Below, one piece after another: positions 1 to 12,415 of a DNA stretch of 64,000 nucleotides. Every line of letters begins with the position of its first letter. The first letter of the stretch is position 1. The stretch is taken from contig FJOG01000021.1 of the NCBI GenBank assembly GCA_900073065.1, positions 213,370 to 277,369 of the forward strand, written 5' to 3'. The position numbers and the translations under genes are program-made. The notes below the pieces were generated by a model. That model did not search any database. It was not told the DNA's origin and worked only from the letters and a program-made list of their open reading frames with translations. The stretch comes from Phialocephala subalpina. Lineage: Eukaryota; Ascomycota; Leotiomycetes; Helotiales; Mollisiaceae.

Positions 1-724
1 GCCCCACATCATTGGTCGAGTTCCCGGGTAGCCTTATTGGCATCAAAAACAATATTGCGTTCGGCTTCGGATGCTTACACTCACAAATTGTCAGGACAAT
101 GGACAGGAAAAAATTGGCTGCTCGTTTTGTAAATTGTGTTCCAGCTTGATTCGATAATTTATATCATGCCAAGGAGGGGATTATTCGCTTTCCAATCTCA
201 TATACATTCTGACGACTCCGTATTGGTTTTGTGCGCTGTCCTTTTTGGCCTCTTCTTCCCGCCCTTCGGCCTCATTTTTTGCTTTGAGCAGATCGGGTTT
301 TGATGAAGTGTACAGATACACCTCTGCCAGTGCAAGAGCGATTTGACTGCATCCTGGTTCTAGAGCTGAGAGGAGGCTTCTCTATTACGGTTGCATTAAG
401 TCGGTGACGGGCCGACGGCTCAGCATTTAATCGGTTAAAGCTGAAAGTACTTCTCCAACTCCATTCGTTTCAAATTGCATACGGTATGAGTTCATCATAA
501 CTGCAGCAATATGTAGGGGGTGACTGATTGAGCCGACGTCTTAACATCTGGCTCAAGACTCTGGTCGCGGATCTGCCTGGAGCTGAGTCATTACCTGTTG
601 GCAGAGTTGGGGAAAGAACCTGTCTGAAGTCAGATCGCCCTACTGAAAACACCAGACATTAACGAAGCTTTGATCACTGACCTGCGAGTGCAAACAGGGG
701 CAGTATAGCTACTGAGATACGCTA
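1..724. other. intergenic, no supported gene
   Basis: Only short open frames are present (the longest, about 60 codons on the minus strand at 470-652, has no recognisable content). I see no RNA gene or repeat here. Confidence 0.5.
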
Positions 725-2708
725 TTACCCATTCTCATATTTTCCTCCGTGCTTTCTTCGCGCTCTCCTCTCCTTATGTACAAGTCCATCTTCCCATCCC
801 TTACCAAGTTTCACATCGAAGTTTGCATCGCGTTTAACGCGGAAAGTGAGACTATAAACCTGGTGTAAGGTCGATTTAGATGAAAAGCAAAGAGTAACTT
901 TTTTATCCCTCACTCTCTTCCGAAGGTGTCGCCGATATCGTAAGATTACACTTTCGCTGATGAAATTGCCTTCCTCCTCGGTGCATACAAAGAAAACCTC
1001 CACCCAAGTCGATTCTCTGTTTAGACAAGCATCCGTCCTTGTAATATCGATCCAACCAAAACCAACTTCGGGCACTGTAAATGTATCGCCAGTCGTTGAT
1101 TCTGAAACCAGTTTTGTTTTTAAAGATTGCCCAGTCCGAACATGGATGGTTTTGAAATACTCTAGTTCGTTGTCGATTGGATGGCCAGGCTTTGAGTTGA
1201 GTGCGTCGAGAGTTTCCGTCACAACCTGAGACGAGTCCAGAAAAGCTTTGAATATTTCAACGGTACAATGACGCTGGGTGTTTCCCGTGGGTTTATGGTT
1301 TGTGTCGTTGAGATCATGGTACTCGAGCTGACAGGAGGAACTATAATGACCTGCGTCAGAATATCGATCAGGCACTACAAACATTCGTATACCCTAGAAC
1401 AGACACAGATGTACGTACCAGACTATGATTCTAGGCTCGTCTGAGGAAGTTGAGTTACTCTGCCCGCAACCAGGGCAGATACCTTCGGGGAAAACCTCGT
1501 CAGTGATGAGCATGGACATACCCACTTTTGATCCAGGGAAAATGGACTGGTCCCATCTCTGTCGCTCAATAATGAGACCCTTTCTCCTAGCATTTAGAAT
1601 CAAGAACTGTCCGTTGTGAATCAGAGCTTCTCCAGGAAGATTTTTGAAGTTGCATCTGAGCAGAGACTCAAACACATCCCAATGCTTGAACCACTGGTAG
1701 ACAAGTCTCTGCGTTCTTCCGAGAGCGTCAGTGAAGTTGATGCAGTCCTCGGTGGAAAAAGCTATCTCCTTCGGCATTCGGTCCTGGATTTTACAAAGCA
1801 GAGCATATATCTCGAGATTCGTCTTCAAGATGGATTTAAGTAATCGCAGGGCAGTAACGGAAAAACTTCCAAAGGCCTCCGAAAGTTTCAAAACAAGGAT
1901 ATCCAATTTATCCAACGACTTGAACAGAATACGACCTGACTGGGCGAGGATTACCTGGCTCAATTGCTGTCCTTTCTGCAAGTCCTGAAGCTGACTAGAA
2001 ACATCGAGGTGCTGAGCCCTGAGGATCGTTCGAGCATTTTGGACCCCGATATCCAAACCTGCACAGATGCGTAAAAGATTGCTGACTGATTCTGCCATAG
2101 CGATCTGGGCCGTGTTCGATTTCCGTAGTTCGTCAACGGATCGACTTAATACTTCTCGATGAACGTCACAGGCACTCTCGATTGCTTTCGTTCTAGCATC
2201 GACCTTAGATGCAGTCGACCTAGCATTATTTAATACGCATCAGCGATAGTATAGGTGGTGGGAACTTACATCACATTGAGCTGAAGAAGGAGATTGATTG
2301 CCATTGTCTTCGCGACAATGACTGCTCGAAACTTCTCCACCTCGCCTTTCATCGAAACAGCCCATTGCGCCTCCCTCATTTTTCTCTTCATCTTGTCTTT
2401 GATCCCACTAACATCTGTTCTCAGAGCCTTGTACTTCTCAATCTTCTCTAGAAACCCTTGCAAAGGCAGCCTTATGGTCAATGCCATGCCTTTGACAGCA
2501 TTCGGATGCCCCCATCCCCGTTATTATCCCGGGCACCTCGATGTAACTGCTCGAGCAGCACTCCGAGATGTTCAAGCTCCAAATTCACATCTCGGAACTC
2601 GTCCCTTGCTCCATTGGTATCGCGTAAGGCTTTGCGCACCGAGTTCAGAATGCTAATCGCCGAGACGAAGTCTCCGAAGGAGAAGCCGAAAGCTGAGGCA
2701 GCCATCAA
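725..2708 (-). pseudogene. fungal N-terminal helical domain + ubiquitin-like domain + zinc-ribbon protein, one frameshift
   Basis: Read from 2708 the start resembles the helical N-terminal domain found on fungal STAND and ubiquitin-like proteins (FGFSFGDFVSAISIL). The frame then shifts near 2490-2500 inside a run of five G; one extra G would restore the family-like continuation that begins before MALTIRLPL (2487). A 50-nt intron (2220-2269, donor gtaagt) joins 2270 to 2219. The next exon carries a ubiquitin-like (ULD_2-type) module recognisable from LVYQWFKHWDVFESLL and GEALIHNGQFLILNARR, then a CPGCG pair. A 78-nt intron (1341-1418, donor gtacgt, CTGAC before the acceptor) removes an in-frame TAG and brings in CSSC, so the spliced product would have a CxxC...CxxC zinc ribbon followed by about 200 residues I cannot assign. 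Such proteins are common in fungi and often linked to signalling or incompatibility-type loci; the function here is unknown. The frameshift may be real decay or a homopolymer sequencing error. Confidence 0.6.
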
Positions 2709-3668
2709 GTATTATCAACAGTTCACCTCCATTTGTTGATTCTTTAGCAAAGTCGTGAATCTGTTCCCGGATCTCGAGTTCTACGGAAAGAGAAAGATAA
2801 ACTTTGGAGCTTGCGCGCATGCAGCCCGTGATTCTGCCCTGCACAGCTGAGTGGCTGAGCTGATGCAGTGTAACACCAAACAACGCATCATATAATCTCA
2901 TTACGGAAAGGCAAGAGAAATAGAAAAACGAAACGTCGAAAGATTGTTTGAAGACTTCTGCGGGCAATCAGTGGGAGTGTTGACGCCTTGCTCGCCTTTG
3001 CCGGAAAGATGAAAATGAGAGCCTAGGGGAAAATATCTACCTTTCTTGTCGCATCACTGACTATAACGCCTTGAGTATACTGCTAGATAGAGTCAAGAAA
3101 ATAACGAATTGGGTCTTGTCTGATTTCGACCAAGAACCACTTGCTATATACAGGCCGATAAATATCTCTCATACAGTTTGCCTCTCTATTTTCAGTTCTT
3201 CTGACCAAACATGAAGCAACTGTATTTCTTATGCGGTCAATGAACCAACGTAGGGTTACATTGCCTCTATCATATCTTCAAACCCAGAACAGGGCGCCTT
3301 CGATATGTTGATTCACGGATGATCACGTGCTGACGTGATGTCCTTTAACCCCATCGAACTCCAAAGCTGCAATCTTCAATAGGCAATCAAAAATGAGATG
3401 ATTTTAGATGGATCTAAGTGAGGCAATACATGAATTGACAGAGCACAAAGTAAGATGCGATCATTTCCTTCATAACCGCGTTGCTGATAACTTGACTTCT
3501 AACGCCCCTATTCACTTGAAGAATTTGAGGATTTCGTCATAGCTAGCTCTATGTCTTAAGGCTTAGCGAGAAGGTTGAAATATTTCTCTACGATCCCTAA
3601 GACAAACCTGCAACCTACAGGGTCTAGGAATCTCTTCCTTCAACAACCGACACACCTTAACCGCAACA
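2709..3668. other. intergenic
   Basis: No gene supported. The sequence is moderately AT-rich with only short frames on both strands. It would contain the promoter of the minus-strand ubiquitin-like gene. Confidence 0.4.
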
Positions 3669-4071
3669 ATGACCTCACCACCGTCAACTATAATCACCAT
3701 CCAGGATATCAAGAACATTCTCGGTATGAAATTCGCTGTATTTGGAGGTCCGCGCGAGGATTTGCGAGAACTGGACTCAATCGACCCCATTCTGGAGCGC
3801 ACGCGAACCTACATCAACAACTTTGATCCACATTGACAGCGACCACGTTCCATGCTGTTCTTGACACGCACAGACATATCTGTGAGTTCGGTAAAGTCCT
3901 GTTAAGACATTCGTGCTAATTTTAAACATAGATGGCCCTGAAGCTGATGCTGAATTCATAATTGAAATCCCCGACCGGAGCAGCAGGAATCTTCGGACTG
4001 AGAAACAGTTCTTAGCTACTCTCCGTAGGTCTACCGGTCGATATCCAGATTTGCGCTGCGCAGGTCCCTGA
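3669..4071 (+). pseudogene. hypothetical two-exon gene with a one-base deletion
   Basis: ATG at 3669 opens a 55-codon frame ending in TGA at 3834-3836. One extra T in the ATT run just before (about 3832) would carry the reading on through FHAVLDTHRHI to a good intron (3882-3931: donor gtgagt, gctaat branch, acatag acceptor) and then through about 45 codons to a stop at 4069-4071. Frame continuity across the intron supports a real gene or recent gene. I do not recognise the product. Whether the lesion is biological or a sequencing error cannot be decided here. Confidence 0.4.
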
Positions 4072-4133
4072 TATTAGAATTAGGTCAGAACCAGACTGGA
4101 TATCCGGCCTGCTACTTTGAACCTGCCACCACA

Positions 4134-4406
4134 ATGGCTCAACGATCCGCAGGCAAACAGGGTCATGCGAAAACCGAGACCAATAAGAAGACTCGTGACA
4201 TCGAAGGTGAAGCTATTAAGATCGTCGCTGAACTTAGGGAGCGCATCGAAGCGGAGCTGAGACCAAAGATAGAGGTAGAAATTAGGGAGAGAATTGAAGC
4301 TGAGCGTACCGAAAAGTTCATGAAGAAGATGAGGCGAGAATTTAAGAGGAGCTATGAAGAGAGACTAGACATGGCGAAGGATCCTACTGAGGACGATGAG
4401 CTTTAA
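4134..4406 (+). CDS. hypothetical small coiled-coil protein
   Basis: A 90-codon single-exon frame. The product is highly charged with repeated E/R/K/I heptad-like segments (ELRERIEAELRPKIEVE), predicting one long amphipathic helix or coiled coil through most of its length and an acidic C-terminus (PTEDDEL). No domain, signal peptide or membrane segment is visible. It lies 62 bp downstream of the broken hypothetical gene on the same strand and could be a 3' exon of it, although no clear splice pair joins them. Function unknown. Confidence 0.35.
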   Translation: MAQRSAGKQGHAKTETNKKTRDIEGEAIKIVAELRERIEAELRPKIEVEIRERIEAERTEKFMKKMRREFKRSYEERLDMAKDPTEDDEL

Positions 4407-5012
4407 GACAAAGTCATGAATAACGTCAACGCTGCCACGAGAGCCGATTTGCAATATTGATTCAGGGAAAGGGATAATCGTCTCCGGTGGATGCGGCAAA
4501 GAAAAAGCCATTGGTGCAATTGTTTGTTCATGTTTGCAGCGTGGTGCGAATGCTTGGCTCAGGCTCATCATAGATTCATAGTGACCCGAATGCATCTCCT
4601 TCATATCCCTATACCTCAGAACTCTTTGAGGTAATGAAGACTAGAACAAGTTAATGCAAGCAAATATCGCTTGAAAATACTTAGGACTTGACATAGCTTG
4701 TGCGAAGCAATTTCGAGGGGCCTTGAGTCGAAATGTTACTTCTACAAACAGCAACAGCGTCATCAAGATTTTCCCACTTGAAAGTCGCTAGTAAAAGAGG
4801 CAAGAAGCATCAAGATAACTAATATATCGCGCCTCTTCAGGTGGCCCTTCCCTTTGATGGGCGAATACATTTGCAGTCACTTGGATTTCCTTCGTCCGCA
4901 CAAGCATGCTATTCTTACATCCATCCCATGAAATGATTTTATAATTGATACAACGCGCCACCATGTACGCCATGTATGCCGTTGTCCTCGAATCACCACC
5001 CTTTTGTCTTTG
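4407..5012. other. intergenic
   Basis: No supported gene. A short minus-strand frame at 4788-4973 was considered and rejected. Confidence 0.4.
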
Positions 5013-5581
5013 CTAGAAGTACGAGCCCCGTTTGCGTAGCTTCGGATCCCATTTCGTCCTCTCAAGCATCTCAGACATTGCCAATTCGCTATTCGACGTC
5101 TCGTAGACCCATGAGACTAGCTGACTTGTAGTGGTTTCGTTGCTCTTGGCCGCTTGAGGGTCTTCTAGATACATCAGCGTTGTCGACCACGTCTTGTAAT
5201 CGTCTGCCTGCCGCAGACTTTGGTCACTGTGTGCCTCTCTCTGACTCGACTCTTCTAGACGGTGATCATTGCTTTGGTCTCGTGGCTTCGTCTGATGGTG
5301 TTGAGGGTCATACCCATCGGGGAGCAAAGGAGGGACAGTCGGCTGGACATCTGCATCTGCTAAGGACTTCAAGGACCTGCCTGCTTGACGTGGTGCTCGA
5401 GTGTTCTGGTTATCTGGAAGGCGAGTAGAAGGTATCATTCGGTCAACAAAGTTGCTGTGAGGTGTTTTCCTGCAGGTGCGAGTTAGCATATAGTATGTTC
5501 TAAGCCGGAGGTTGAGTGAGGCACGAACGATTGAAGTCTGTTCTTCGAAGACTTTGCTGATTCAACAGGACTCTCGGACAT
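5013..5581 (-). CDS. W-motif small protein family, copy A
   Basis: Two exons: 5529-5581 (53 nt, 17 codons + 2 nt) and 5013-5469, separated by a 59-nt intron (5470-5528) with a gctaac branch site and a ctgcag acceptor; the donor gttcgt is weak. The spliced product is 169 aa. The middle is polar and probably disordered (rich in Q, S, D, R, P). The C-terminus holds the family motif: W-V-Y-E-T, then L-A-M-S-E-x-L-E-R, then K-W-D, with the two Trp 21 residues apart. No signal peptide or membrane segment is visible, so it should be intracellular. I do not recognise the family; it is shared with five other minus-strand loci in this window. The start is chosen because the first exon has the same length and phase as in the other copies. 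Confidence 0.6.
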
Positions 5582-7107
5582 AGCTGCTGGGTAGCTGTTT
5601 AATCGCTCGTTGAAAATAAGCTGCTACTTAGGGGAGACAAGTCCAAAAGGCAATGTGTGCGCCAAGAAACTTATGGAAGCACTACGTGTACCAGAGAGCT
5701 GAAAGATTCATTCTGAAGTGTGGTCAAAGAGGGATAAACTTAAATCTATACATAAACCCAACGTCTGGGTTTCAACGAGGCAGCAACACGGTATCAATTT
5801 CCTCCGATCAAGATCTGACAAGCGGACAAGGAGGTTGCAAATCGAAGATGTTAACTGGCACGACCAGAAGCATAACGCCTTCGCTGACGTTGAAGTGCAT
5901 CAAGGCTGGGGATCAAAACATCATAATGATCAGGAGGACAAACAGTGAATCAATGCTTCATTGGGCTACCAATATCTAGCCGAGCCTTGATTGTGCATAT
6001 GCAAATTTCGATGGTTGGTGCTCATCTGAAGCTTGAAGCTTTGGCTTTTGGGAAGGCGGCGTTGCTTCTTTCTCCTTGCTTTCTTCCCCACGAAGATTCA
6101 CTGCAGAATCCACTTGCAACTCACACCCCTATCAAAAAGAGGATAAGAGCCTTGTTTCTAATGATCCTTCGCTTGACCTCGTTGCTGATCACTGATTAGG
6201 TCCTCGGCATGGGTTTCAAGCCTACGCTGCACATAGCCGACGTGCATCCCCAAGCGAACTACACTATGAATGTGCCAATTGAAGACGTATCCATGGCAAG
6301 GAGTTGCAACCTATGCGCTGCGAAGAGCAGGGTATTCTAGGCACAGCCTTGCCAGCTTTGACAGATCTGGCAGTCGGATAATACCCTGTTCTCATCTTGG
6401 CCGCCAAGTGCTGGGTTACACGACTCGTGCAACGATCATTACCCGAGCCTCGTCTCAAGAACGGCGCAACTCCGAGGAGAGGCACTGGAAGCGTGCACTG
6501 CGCCTCTTCAGCCAATGCAATGCAACAAGCCTTCTAAGCGGCGCTTAGAGATCAAACAGAGCAACACAACGGCACAGCACTTCCTATTTTGCCGCGAATG
6601 CCTCCTTAGCCGGCGATGGCATTGGTTTTCTCCAAAGCCGGGCGTCTGACTATTGATTTACCGCGGAAGACGGTCAGACGCGCGTTAGGTAGAGCTGAAC
6701 CTTCAGCTTCCCTTGGCTAAGCTGCTGCCTGGTAGTGATTGTGCGCGCTTGCATCGGCTGGGATTGAGGATGAAGCACCGAGTAGGTAGGAATCGAGAAT
6801 GCGTCTTTTGCAGGAGGCTGTTTCCATGGGCGCAGGTGAGCCTCTTGACCGAAGCTGTGAATGGGACAGAGAATCGCCAGCGAGTGACGTCGTATATTTT
6901 CTCTTCTTTAATACTCGTCATGTGTGTTTCATCAATAAAAAGAGGACGTAATCCGGCTTCTCGAAACTTGTTTCATGAATTCTACCAACTTTTGACTCGG
7001 CTTTATTATAACACCATCATGGATTATCGATATCTCGGAACACTGCTCCATCCACCCAAGGCAGAAGTCAGCCTCGAATAGATTGAGGAAGGGCAAGACT
7101 TTCAATC
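5582..7107. other. intergenic between family copies A and B
   Basis: No protein family recognised on either strand. Several 80-120 codon frames exist on both strands (for example 5653-5979 and 6713-7081), but none has protein-like composition or splice support. Confidence 0.35.
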
Positions 7108-7433
7108 CTACAACTTCTCCGAGTACGAAGCCTCCCATTTAGATCTCTCCAGCCTTTCTGCCATGGTCATGCAGCTATTCCGCGTTTCATGGATCCAAGA
7201 CTCCAGTTGAGACTTGTCCTTTTGATGCTGGTAATGTAGTGAACTGTCGAGGTCCATTTTCTGGTCGCCATCGTGCTTTGGAAGGCTCTTCTCTGAGGGG
7301 TTGATCGAGGTTGTAGGTGCTCTTAAAGAAGAACATCAGAATGCGATGAGAATTAGCATCAACGCTCTGAATCTACTCACCTCTGATCAGAGCCAGCCGC
7401 AGCCTGCACAGAGCACTGCTCGGTTCGTCCCAT
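7108..7433 (-). CDS. W-motif small protein family, copy B
   Basis: Two exons: 7381-7433 (53 nt) and 7108-7321, with a 59-nt intron (7322-7380) bearing a consensus gtgagt donor and tgctaat branch. Spliced length is 267 nt, giving 88 aa, the shortest member. The first exon reads MGRTEQCSVQAAAGSDQ. The C-terminal motif is intact: S-W-I-H-E-T, then M-T-M-A-E-R-L-E-R, then S-K-W-E, followed by a short tail ending in EKL. This copy is split into pieces too short for ordinary ORF detection and was found by matching the motif and the 53-nt first exon. Function unknown; probably intracellular. Confidence 0.65.
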
Positions 7434-9479
7434 CCTGATTGAATATCGGTAAAGTAAAAATGCGGCTACTCAAAATTCCCAAAGCCAAAGCAGAACTCAA
7501 TAGCAAATAGAAACGAATGCGGGATTTGCAAGAGAGATGATGGATGAGCTTGACAGTGTTGACATGGCAAGTCATGGCCATCCTGATCTCTTATGAATCT
7601 ACACCAACTGTAGCTTCATGCTTTCTTGACATCCCCCGAACCCCGCTTTCTGCTGCCAGTATTTCGTTTTGCCGTATCCGTACATGAACGGTTCGAAGAT
7701 GTCTAAGGCAGACAGTTCGCAATGATCCTACAATGCAAATCATAACGCATACAAGCAGTAGTTGGACAATGAGGCTTGAATACTGGCAGCTAAGTAACAA
7801 ACCCTAGTGGCGAAGAACAAATCCTAGCACCGGATGGAAGGAAAGAAACCATACGAGGTAGCCAATCGCGCGTGGTACCCGTTTAGGGACATAGAACGGG
7901 CTATGAACCCAGAATTTCGGTGCGGCGGTAAGAGGTTTGCCAGGTTGCCGTTCTATTGGAACTTGGGGGCTGGGACCAGAGTCAGGTTGACCCCCCTTTT
8001 CCCAGTCGTTTACAACCGAGATGCTGATTGATTGACGGTATACTATCTTCGGCACTGTAACCTGCATGCCATGTGGTCAATACAAGGAACGGGATTTACT
8101 TCTGATATGATACGGGCCATACTCATCTCGATCTGCTCTTAACCCCGATATCATTGTGGATTAATTTGCTCGAATTGGTAAACGTGGCTTTCATTGTCCC
8201 TCAGCCTTGCGGGAGATTTTCTCCAGAAATGCTTCTAGAATGTGGTAGGAATTTCGTTCAACTGGCCAACGAAGCTCGGATGTAAGCGTAGCGTTGTACT
8301 GAGTCGTCTGAGTAGGAAAGTTGAAGCGGCAGACCTCCAAGATCGTCGCAAGGGGTATGCACAATTTAGCCCGGGAATTTTTGAAGCACTCGGACCTCGG
8401 CATGACTCGCGTTCTAGGGCCTGAATGTGCAGTATGTTGAGCAAGGTGATGTGTTGCGTTGCATCGCATCGGCCCCCAACTGACATGCTTTCAAAGATCT
8501 TCGGGTACCTTCCTAGAACGACCTTCCCGAGATGTGGTAATAAACAATATTTGTTGGCTGCGGGAAGGTTAAATTGACAGCTTGCAATTTTGTTGTGGGC
8601 CAATGCGATTGCGGGATTGCTTCACCGCGATTTTATGTACCTGGATGGTGGAACTTCACTGCAGCCATCAATCTGCAGGTGCCCTCCACAGTCCGAGCTG
8701 ATTTCCCGTCACGCCTTTCTCTATACCAAACACGACGTTCCGGTAAGCCTGGTAAGCCCGGTAAGCCATCCGCACGCTGAGTAATAATATCTATGTTTCA
8801 GTATCAACTTTGATATTTTTAGCTAGACTGATGACAACAAGATAAATCAGATCGTTGGGTGACAACTACACTTTGAAATTTGGTCTCTCGAGCTGTGGGT
8901 GATACTCTGGGAGCATGGGAGAACTGCTCTTCGGTTCCGAAGAATGCCAATTAAAACACCAATCCAGACCAGAATGCTTGTCCAAGGAGCATAATCAGTA
9001 AGAGAGACATAGAATCGCGACTGAGTTGCTCAAAAAGGTGAATCTCGGCCCCGTCGCCATGTTTGGTGGCAATGCACGTCTCCTGCTGGCCACCTAGGAG
9101 GGCCAAAATGTGTTCCAGTGACGAGGCCCGAATCATGCATGTCGCTCTGGTCCTTGTGAGCGACGCGCTCGCATCTTGAAACAGAGATGATCGCCACCGC
9201 AGCCTTACAACTAGTACAACGTCGATACTGCTCCTCGGAGCTTCCCAGATCATGGACTCGGTAAGATAAGATCTGTTCAGGGGTGACATCTCCGCCTCCC
9301 TAATTGGGAAAATACAACTGAGCAAGATGGTTTTCGACCAATGTGCATGTTTGGTACCAAATTTTGATCAAATCAACCCTATCGGCACATTCCGCCGCCT
9401 TTTCGGATATATTACAAGATTGGATGACACAGCGTTGGTACTGGCCTTGCCCAGCTGAGTCGGAAAACGCACCTCACCT
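7434..9479. other. intergenic between copies B and C
   Basis: No gene I can support. A run of three 9-bp units (ggtaagcct-like) occurs at about 8740-8768. Frames up to 124 codons exist on both strands without recognisable content. Confidence 0.35.
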
Positions 9480-10062
9480 TCACAGCTTCTCAAGCCTTGA
9501 CGTTTCCCAATTAAACTTCTCCAGCTTCTCGGCAAAGGTGAGCCGGCTGTCCTCCGTCTCGTACACCCAGCACTGGAGCAGGACACTTCCATGCCGGCGT
9601 TCGGTGTCTTCCGTTCCTTCATTGTCGATGTCAAGGGTTTGTGCGTAGCGAGGGTCTCCAGTTTCGTCATGCAGAGAAGAATTTGCACCATGATCAACAT
9701 CCTTTATATGGACAGATAATGCTTCTCGAGTTGTATCTTCGGATGGGTTCGAGGGTCTAGGTGCATCTGTGTGTGCGGATATGCTGAGCGATGGCGTTCG
9801 GTCGAAGGCAGGACGAGGATCGGAGAACAGACTCCCAGTAGACTTTTCGTTGGTGTAGATCGAGCGTGGTTTTGTAGACGTGTTTCCGAAGATTTCAGTG
9901 TCTGTGATGGATCTTCTTGAAGACGAAGGATAATCGGGTAGTTGAGTGGCCATGGCACGCGAGCTGGTACTTATTAAATACAACCTGAGGATATGTGATG
10001 AATGCTAACCGTGGTAAAACAGTACAAGCACCCTCTACAGCGGCTGATTGTTTTGCAGCCAT
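9480..10062 (-). CDS. W-motif small protein family, copy C
   Basis: Two exons: 10010-10062 (53 nt) and 9480-9963, with a 46-nt intron (9964-10009; donor gttagc, acceptor taccag). Spliced product is 178 aa, the longest member. The middle is Ser/Thr/Pro/Asp-rich and predicted disordered. The C-terminus has C-W-V-Y-E-T, then L-T-F-A-E-K-L-E-K, then N-W-E, and ends in EKL. An alternative start at 9953 in exon 2 would drop the first exon and give 157 aa; I prefer the two-exon model because length and phase match the other copies. Function unknown. Confidence 0.6.
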
Positions 10063-12415
10063 AGTGATCGTTGATTCAGATAATCGAGGATGCCGGTTTG
10101 GAGCAAAGCAAGAGAGCAGTATAATGAAGCATGTATTTGAAAAGGTAACGGAACCGCTTCGCAGTGGGATAATTCAAAAGAGACAACTCGAAGCATCGCT
10201 GAAAGGGAAATGCCAACATGATAAATAAAATTTGTGCTTCCACACCCATTTTAACAGCCGCCGAGTGATTAGAGCATCAGTGTGTGGGAGCGGGCCGAAC
10301 GTATCATGAGGCAGACGTCTCGATAGTTCGCCAATGTGCGACCTACTTTACCACGCTGAAAATGCGGTTTCCCTCCTGACATTTGCTTGATTTCGAGGGA
10401 CCGTGACGCAAGGCTGACACTTCAGCCTCGTATCTTGCATAAGGGTTGGTGTGGTTGCATTCGGGCAACCGAGCCTAACGCCTTGGCGTGATTCGCCATG
10501 AATGCGAACCACTCGTGATGGCTCTGAGCCTCAACTCCTCCTGTATCACTGGCCATGAATTGCCTCCGAAGTCCTCGCGTGACGCAAGTACGGGGCCACA
10601 ATACTTTATTTCCCTGGCATGAGGCAACAGATGGATGGTTCGCACGAGGGCAAACCATAATTCCCAGCGAAAATCTAGGTCCCCGCCATTCCCTTCGAAA
10701 GTTTCGTGGGTCGCAGTTTAGCCTTGCCCGCATGTCCCACAGTCTCTCACTGGCATCCTTCATGCTGCACTCCATCTTCACCTGCGTTCGTACGCGTCTG
10801 GTAACAGGAAGGCGTTGCGTCTGGAAGCTCCAGATGAAACCAGTCATTCGTTGGACGGCGCTATATTGGACAATAGTTCCAGGTAATGCAATCCTTTCTT
10901 TTCCGCGGAACGCAATGCCTTCCCTTCTCAAGTTTTTTCTCACCATTGCTGTGGTGAGCGTCGATATTCGGAGCAGTGTGGCCTGTCAGCGATGCTTCGA
11001 AGCCGTTGCCGGCGTTCTTGGCATTTGCCTAACATGCGCAGCAATACGTTTTTTGACCCGAGAGCTGGGATAAGGATCGAGGCAGCCAGGTCAACACATC
11101 ATCTTTGTGCGTGACGTGCGCAGATTTGATCATCCCATCGGGATTTCAATCCAATCTTGCGCCTCTGAGAGGTCAATTGCTATCGACGTTGCCCGCATGT
11201 TTGCCTAGTGTTCAAGATGCCTCGCCACGGGTTTGCCTAACTCGCGGCAGTCGCAGATCCGAGATAGGGAGGAAGGTCATCGGAGGAGAGCATCTGTAAG
11301 TCGCAGAGCTTGTTCGATAACGTGTCGTCGTTGATCGCGTCGTAGCATCGATAATCTGAGACAAAATGGCGCTGGAGATTTTGGCACGACAACCGCGCTA
11401 AAATTGCCGAGCTCCAACCTCCAGCTCGTCCTCGACATTGCTCTGATTCTTTCCGCGCTGTCTACAACTTGAAACCTTCATTTTCCCTTTGAAGGCACCT
11501 TTTGCTATAAGTCTACTTTTCACTCTATTGCGGACAGCACTGATACAAAAGAAATGATATTATCACATGCACTTGTTCGAGGATCGCAGCAACAGCTTAA
11601 GGGGAGCAAATACACGCTTCTGATGTCAAGTCAGACATAAAATCTATCTTTGGCATTCTTCGCATCGTACTGCTTTATTTTCTGCTCATTTCAATGTTGC
11701 TCTTCATGTCACAATCTACAGGACAATTGCCCGGTTGAATGTCACGTGTGTTATTGTTGTCGTCGTAGGAAAGGGGCTAGTTCTCTTTTATATACTCTGT
11801 CAACACCTGCGATGCGCAACAAAATCTTTGTCCGTGCCTTCAATAGGTATGGCACGTTATTCGATGATGATGAGTGGACTTGTTCTACTCAGTTAGCAAC
11901 CATTAGGACCCGGCCGTTGCCGGAGATCGTATCGTATCAGCTCTGAGATTATGATGATATAGCGTTACATCCTATGAGACGTTCTCTACTTCTATTATAC
12001 TGTATCAAAATTACCCCTACTTGTTGCATTCATGTCCGGCTAGCTAAAGAATTGTCACGGAGTTGTTGACATCAGATAACAATCACGTGATTGTCACATG
12101 CTCAACTGAAGCTGACGAAATCACTGAGATGTGCTGGATCGCTCGAAGAGATCCAAAGGACTTTATTTTCAAATATTTGTCGATTTCAAAGTTATGCTTC
12201 TATACCCCTTCTGTACGGTAGATCGGTACGTATTTTATGCGTGTCTGTTCATAAATTTTCCGACCCCTCACTCGCAGTAATGATGCACCGAGACGTTGAT
12301 TCGCTGGTACTACCGGATCTTCTAGGCTAAGTAAGTAATAAAACGTTAAAAACTTGCGTTTTCAATGGAAACTTTCGTCCTGCCTCATATTTGCGATCTG
12401 TTCTCTTAATCAATT
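10063..12415. other. intergenic, with a pair of overlapping antisense frames
   Basis: Two long frames overlap antisense: 10422-10946 (minus, 174 codons) and 10555-11073 (plus, 172 codons). Neither has a recognisable domain and they cannot both be ordinary genes; GC content is higher here, which lengthens chance frames. The rest, including the AT-rich 11.5-12.4 kb part upstream of the esterase, shows nothing I can name. Confidence 0.35.

Noticed and set aside
1391..1420. A 21-25 nt intron to remove the TAG in the ubiquitin-like gene
   Set aside because: Too short for a fungal intron; a 78-nt alternative with a branch site fits the frame.
4788..4973. Possible seventh copy of the W-motif family (a TFKWENLDD phrase near 4740-4790)
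   Set aside because: No upstream W-x-Y-E, no L-T-x-A-E-x-L, and no 53-nt exon; the similarity is limited to KWE.
8951..9325. 124-codon minus-strand frame with a hydrophobic C-terminus
   Set aside because: Composition is ambiguous, no family recognised, no splice or start context.
10422..11073. Two long overlapping antisense frames (174 and 172 codons)
   Set aside because: No domain, no splice support, and both cannot be ordinary genes; the GC-richer stretch makes chance frames likely.
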